A DNA stretch of 9,258 nt, taken from assembly GCA_003221375.1 (NCBI GenBank), contig QHRI01000194.1, positions 1-9,258 on the forward strand, read 5' to 3'. Positions within the stretch are counted from its first letter, which is position 1. Every line of letters starts with the position of its first letter. Shown piece after piece: positions 6,552-9,258 of this stretch. Origin of the DNA: Verrucomicrobiota bacterium (GTDB taxonomy: Bacteria; Verrucomicrobiota; Verrucomicrobiia; Chthoniobacterales; UBA10450). Under the pieces are notes generated by a model. That model saw only the letters and a program-made list of their open reading frames with translations, made no database searches and was not told the origin of the DNA. A program made the position numbers and the translations under genes.

Positions 6552-8090
6552 ATGAAGCCGATGACATCGTCGCCCGTCGAGCGTATCGACCTGTTGGATC
6601 TAAAGCTGCTGCCTGCCTGGGTGAAAGAACCAGTCGAGGCAAAGCGTTATGCCGACGTGCAAGGCGAGCACGATCTCGAGCGTCCGGCGCGGCACCATCG
6701 GGGCAAGCCGATGCAGAAAGGAAGACGGTTTTCAGGCAGCTCCGATAGACCGCGAGGGGGCCCCCAACGGCCAATAACGAAAGCAGGCAAGCACGAGGCA
6801 AGGCGTCAGCGGTCCGGGCCAGATCGGCATTCGGCACGGCGCGGAAGGATGGAAGATCACCTGGGACGAGACGAGCAGCCTTCCGTAACACGAACGCCAT
6901 CGCAGATCATCATTCATTTCCTGCCATACCCTCCGGCGTTCGAAAATGTCGTCGCGCAAATCAAGTCCGGTTCGGTGGCATATTCTCTGTACGCCCTTGC
7001 GCGTTTGTTCCTTGAAAAGCCTGAACGCTACGAAGTGCGGCTCACGGCGAAAGCGGAATCGCCGCTTTATCGGCTTGGTGATAATGGGACGTTGTCTCTG
7101 AATCGAGAATTTCTCGAGCAAAATGCATTCCGCCTCGCTCAGTCCGATTTCTTTAGGATGGACATTATCGAGGCCGAACCAATCAAGGGCAATTTTTCAA
7201 ACGTGGCTCGATGCCGGTTGAGCGGAACGCTTCTTGGTCCGACCAACCATCACAATTACCAATCGCAACTACGTGGCCTCTATGAGCAACGCTTCAGCCG
7301 CCGGATGAGCTTCGCCGATTATCAGCGACAGATCGAAATCGTAAACGACGCAAAGTTGATTGAAAGCTGGAAAGAAGAAGCTCGAAAGATGGTTACCTAC
7401 ACGACGAGCCATGAAGAAGCTCCTTTAACATTCTCTTCCGCGACGGAAGCAGAGCGGCATTTCCGGGCGCATTACTTGACGGGATTAATCAAAGGCCAGG
7501 AGGAAGCAACCATCGGTGGGGTCTTGAGCCGGCACTCACCGGACAGGGTACTCAATCAGGCGGTGGAGGATGCCTGGGTCCGGGAAACACGTTCGCCCTC
7601 AGGGATGATGCAGGAGTTGGCTGGACGATTTCGACACAATGGGCTCCACGTTTTCCGGCATCGGCGTGGGATGTTGTTTGTATCGCCAATCCGGACACGC
7701 GCCTTTGTTTACGAACATTCTGGCGTGTCTCCGACTGTAAATGCAATTCTCGAAGCGCTGGCAGGAACAGCGGTAATCCATCGTAAACAGCTTTTTGAAA
7801 AGCTGATTGGCGATGTTACTGCTGAAGATGCAGAGCCACGCAAACTGGCGCTCGCGTCCGATCTGCGTTGGTTGATTAGCGAAGGCTACGTGATCGAATT
7901 CAATGATAGCTCGCTCGATCTTCCACGAGGAAAAACCAAGCCGCAGGAAGGTGTAGCGCCGGAAGCGCCGGTAGCAGCAGTGGAACGCGGGTCCATTGGA
8001 CCGGCTGAACAAACATTCGCGTTAGCGATTTGGCGTGGACCTTACTCGCCGACGATTTTCAGCGAAGGCGCCGAATCGCCCCCTTCGTAA
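6552..8090 (+). CDS. Conserved uncharacterised protein with basic linker
   Basis: I do not recognise a named family, though the protein looks like a conserved type from planctomycetes and verrucomicrobia. Of 512 residues, 10-26 form a short motif (RIDLLDLKLLPAWVKEP). Residues ~40-116 are a low-complexity linker rich in Arg, Gly, His and Pro, probably disordered. From ~117 a folded part begins with IHFLPYPPAFENVVAQIKSG and contains LLGPTNHHNYQ (228-237), RFSRRMSFADY (248-257) and a long charged helical stretch. The end (~385-458) has a helix, then LRWLISEGYVIEF, which could be a winged-helix-like fold. There is no signal peptide or membrane segment, so it is probably cytoplasmic. Basic linker and possible winged helix hint at nucleic-acid binding, which is inference only. 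MTSS at 6561 is an equally good start; no Shine-Dalgarno site is seen. Its last 49 bp overlap panD on the other strand. Confidence 0.8.
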   Translation: MKPMTSSPVERIDLLDLKLLPAWVKEPVEAKRYADVQGEHDLERPARHHRGKPMQKGRRFSGSSDRPRGGPQRPITKAGKHEARRQRSGPDRHSARRGRMEDHLGRDEQPSVTRTPSQIIIHFLPYPPAFENVVAQIKSGSVAYSLYALARLFLEKPERYEVRLTAKAESPLYRLGDNGTLSLNREFLEQNAFRLAQSDFFRMDIIEAEPIKGNFSNVARCRLSGTLLGPTNHHNYQSQLRGLYEQRFSRRMSFADYQRQIEIVNDAKLIESWKEEARKMVTYTTSHEEAPLTFSSATEAERHFRAHYLTGLIKGQEEATIGGVLSRHSPDRVLNQAVEDAWVRETRSPSGMMQELAGRFRHNGLHVFRHRRGMLFVSPIRTRAFVYEHSGVSPTVNAILEALAGTAVIHRKQLFEKLIGDVTAEDAEPRKLALASDLRWLISEGYVIEFNDSSLDLPRGKTKPQEGVAPEAPVAAVERGSIGPAEQTFALAIWRGPYSPTIFSEGAESPPS

Positions 8091-8437
8091 CGAAGAACTT
8101 CATTTTTTTCGTTCAAGACTGCAATACGCGGTGCATGTAATGCCGCTTCTTCGGGTGTGCAGCGAGCGAAACTCATGACGGTGAGGCGGTCGCCGATTTT
8201 GCCGAGATGCGCCGTGGCACCGTTTAGCTCGATGATTCCACGCCGTACTTCGCCGAAAATTGCATAGGTCTCAAATCGTTGACCATTGTTCAAATTGCTT
8301 ACCAGGATTTTTTCATACGGGATCAGGCCGACGAGTTCAGCCAGGTCGGTGGAAATCGTCAGGCTGCCTTCATAATCCAGGCTCGCCCCGGTGACGGTAG
8401 CACGGTGAATCTTCGATTTGAGGAGAGTGAGTTGCAT
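8042..8437 (-). CDS. panD: Aspartate 1-decarboxylase precursor
   Basis: PanD converts L-aspartate to beta-alanine for pantothenate and hence coenzyme A; it is a cytoplasmic tetramer that self-cleaves to make a pyruvoyl cofactor. With the ATG at 8437 the 131-residue protein numbers like the E. coli enzyme: cleavage site Gly24-Ser25 in YEGS, Lys9 and His11 in KSKIH, Tyr22, Arg54 and Tyr58 in QRFETY, and Asn72-Gly73-Ala74. Two in-frame ATGs upstream (8446, 8449) would add three or four residues, the outer one touching a repeat arm; the internal start is preferred from this numbering, though AAGGA lies too close to it for a normal Shine-Dalgarno site. It lies 96 bp downstream of rpmB, same strand, and overlaps the convergent gene at its 3' end. 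Confidence 0.96.
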   Translation of the reverse strand: MQLTLLKSKIHRATVTGASLDYEGSLTISTDLAELVGLIPYEKILVSNLNNGQRFETYAIFGEVRRGIIELNGATAHLGKIGDRLTVMSFARCTPEEAALHAPRIAVLNEKNEVLRYEGGDSAPSLKIVGE

Positions 8438-8445
8438 GTCCTTCA

Positions 8446-8525
8446 TCATTCCGAGCGATGTCGAGGAATCCCGTGGCGTTACCCACTGGTATGTTTACGG
8501 GATGTTTCGACTGCGCTCGACATGA
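8446..8525. repeat. Inverted-repeat element, copy B
   Basis: Two 28-nt arms (8446-8473 and 8498-8525) are inverted and imperfect (21 of 28 matching), each starting TCAT at the outer edge and separated by 24 nt. The left arm is of the TCATTCCGAG/GAGGAATC type, the right arm, read on the minus strand, of the TCATGTCGAGCG/ACATC type. These are the two arm types of copy A, here in opposite orientation, with an unrelated spacer. It fills the rpmB-panD gap and would fold in the shared mRNA just before the panD start. Confidence 0.8.
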
Positions 8526-8533
8526 CGAACGCT

Positions 8534-8797
8534 TTAAATCGCGCCGGCTTTTTTCAGCGCTTTGTAAGCGCCGTGTTTGTTGATCGTCTTGAGGCCGCGC
8601 GCTGTAACGCGAATGCGCACAAACTTCTTTAGCTCCGGCACCCAAATGCGCTGGCTTTGCAGGTTCGGCGCGAAAACGCGCGGCACATTTTTCGTGACGT
8701 GCCGGCCCACGCCGCCCTTCTTTTTGGCCAGGCCGCGTCGGTGGATGACGCTACCGCGCGTGGCTTTCGATCCTGTGATGCTGCAAACTCTGGACAT
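8534..8797 (-). CDS. rpmB: 50S ribosomal protein L28
   Basis: The 87-residue, strongly basic protein starts MSRVCSITG, the usual L28 opening, and continues with GRHVTKNVPRVFAPNLQSQR, the conserved core of the family, then a C-terminal half rich in Lys and Arg (RIRVTARGLKTI). L28 binds 23S rRNA in the large subunit near the exit side. It is about nine residues longer than the E. coli protein, mainly through a basic segment around residues 19-32. Only one cysteine is present, so it is of the zinc-free type. The ATG at 8797 is supported by a GAGG site 6 nt upstream; an in-frame ATG at 8899 would add 34 residues unlike L28. panD follows on the same strand after a repeat element. Confidence 0.96.
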   Translation of the reverse strand: MSRVCSITGSKATRGSVIHRRGLAKKKGGVGRHVTKNVPRVFAPNLQSQRIWVPELKKFVRIRVTARGLKTINKHGAYKALKKAGAI

Positions 8798-8803
8798 ATA
8801 TAA

Positions 8804-8807
8804 CCTC
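8804..8807 (-). promoter_or_regulatory. Ribosome binding site of rpmB
   Basis: GAGG on the minus strand, with 6 nt (TTATAT) before the ATG at 8797. It decides the L28 start and is one of only two clear Shine-Dalgarno sites in the window. Confidence 0.7.
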
Positions 8808-8874
8808 AAAAGCAGGCGCGTAAGCTGCCGCGCATCGGTTGACTGGTCAAGTGGATGTTCGTATACCGCGCTCC

Positions 8875-8897
8875 GAATTTTTCTCGTCGAAAAATTC
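8875..8897. promoter_or_regulatory. Perfect 9-bp inverted repeat in the rpmB/oxidoreductase divergent region
   Basis: GAATTTTTC and GAAAAATTC flank TCGTC, giving a perfect 9-bp palindrome about 80 nt upstream of rpmB and 90 nt upstream of the divergent oxidoreductase start. It could be an operator or a hairpin. The remainder of 8798-8985 shows no convincing promoter pair and no gene. Confidence 0.5.
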
Positions 8898-8985
8898 ATG
8901 GTTGAACGCGCAACTGCCGAAGGCGGTCAAATTTAGCTCGCACAAAGGCCAGTCGACTCTGCAAGATCAACATTTCGCGTAATCA

Positions 8986-9258
8986 GTGCACAAAAATAAT
9001 AATAAGTTGCGGATTGGGATCGTCGGAGCGGGCAACATTGTTCGCGCGCGTCACTTGCCGGCTCTCAAGAAACATCCGGAAGTCGAGATCGTTGCCGTCT
9101 CCAATTCAACCTACGAAAGCTCGGAAAAATTTTGCGAGGAATATTGTCCATCGGCTACTCCGATGCGGAATTGGGCAGAGCTACTTGCCCTGCCGGATAT
9201 CGACATCATTTGGATCGGTACGCCGCCGGTAATGCATTCGGCTGTGACCGTCTCGGCA
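8986..9258 (+). CDS. Gfo/Idh/MocA-family oxidoreductase (3' truncated by window)
   Basis: The 91 residues present form the N-terminal Rossmann domain of a Gfo/Idh/MocA NAD(P)-dependent dehydrogenase. They show the nucleotide-binding IGIVGAGNI (residues 10-18), then HLPALKKHPEVEIVAVSN ending the second strand, NWAELLALPDIDIIWIGTPP (62-81) and the following His84, all characteristic of the family. Members oxidise or reduce sugars, inositols and related compounds; the catalytic lysine motif lies beyond the window, so the substrate is unknown. GTG at 8986 is chosen because TAA at 8980 closes the frame just before it. It gives an AAT-rich start, possibly a run of asparagines; TTG at 9007 is a less likely alternative. 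No Shine-Dalgarno site is visible. It diverges from rpmB. Confidence 0.92.
   Translation, partial: MHKNNNKLRIGIVGAGNIVRARHLPALKKHPEVEIVAVSNSTYESSEKFCEEYCPSATPMRNWAELLALPDIDIIWIGTPPVMHSAVTVSA

Noticed and set aside
6502..6900. 132-residue open frame on the minus strand
   Set aside because: It is a shadow of the low-complexity basic linker of the 6552-8090 gene; high GC there keeps several frames open.
8798..8899. Longer L28 start at 8899
   Set aside because: The added 34 residues are unlike L28 and the GAGG site supports the start at 8797.
9014..9232. 72-residue plus-strand open frame at the right end
   Set aside because: It is out of frame with the clear Rossmann domain beginning at 8986.
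1..9258. CRISPR array, tRNA, rRNA, transposase, prophage or defence island
   Set aside because: I found no regularly spaced repeats, cloverleaf, integrase or transposase motif; the only repeats are the non-coding palindromic elements listed.

Overview
The window reads as ordinary chromosomal DNA of a free-living bacterium of moderately high GC. I favour a soil Verrucomicrobium (Chthoniobacterales/Spartobacteria-like). This rests on the style of the proteins and intergenic repeats, on the scarcity of Shine-Dalgarno sites (only two of ten starts have a clear one) and on frequent TTG/GTG starts. It is inference: no 16S or other phylogenetic marker is decisive. I see no phage, plasmid, transposase, CRISPR or tRNA.

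Left part, + strand (1-2530): the 3' part of a large multi-pass membrane protein with intramembrane histidines and a C-terminal block of about six TPR repeats. One codon after its stop, in the same frame, comes an arginase/ureohydrolase-fold protein with all six expected metal ligands. A perfect 8-bp hairpin (2582-2600) separates this pair from convergent genes.

Middle part, - strand (2614-6201), read right to left: acyl carrier protein acpP, a palindromic intergenic element, an MscS-family mechanosensitive channel, a GNAT/BioF2-like (FemAB/CelD-type) acyltransferase, then two four-helix half-size EamA/SMR-like transporters overlapping by ATGA. Channel, acyltransferase and two-subunit transporter lie close together and suggest a cell-envelope theme, though an inverted-repeat element sits between acyltransferase and transporters.

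Right part: a + strand gene (6552-8090) for a protein I recognise only as a conserved uncharacterised family with a basic disordered linker. It overlaps tail-to-tail by 49 bp with panD (aspartate 1-decarboxylase, - strand). panD lies downstream of rpmB (ribosomal protein L28), and a second copy of the inverted-repeat element sits between them. Divergent from rpmB, a Gfo/Idh/MocA-family oxidoreductase begins with GTG and runs off the window.

The most notable non-gene signal is an interspersed repeat built from two non-identical arms, each starting TCAT at its outer edge. Clear copies lie at 3375-3479 and 8446-8525, in opposite orientation, with a possible decayed fragment near 6491-6549. Each clear copy abuts the start codon of a downstream gene, and one contributes the start codon itself. 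I found no convincing new multi-gene system; the best candidates for follow-up are the His-rich membrane/TPR fusion with its arginase-fold neighbour, the asymmetric half-transporter pair, the uncharacterised 512-residue protein and the repeat family.
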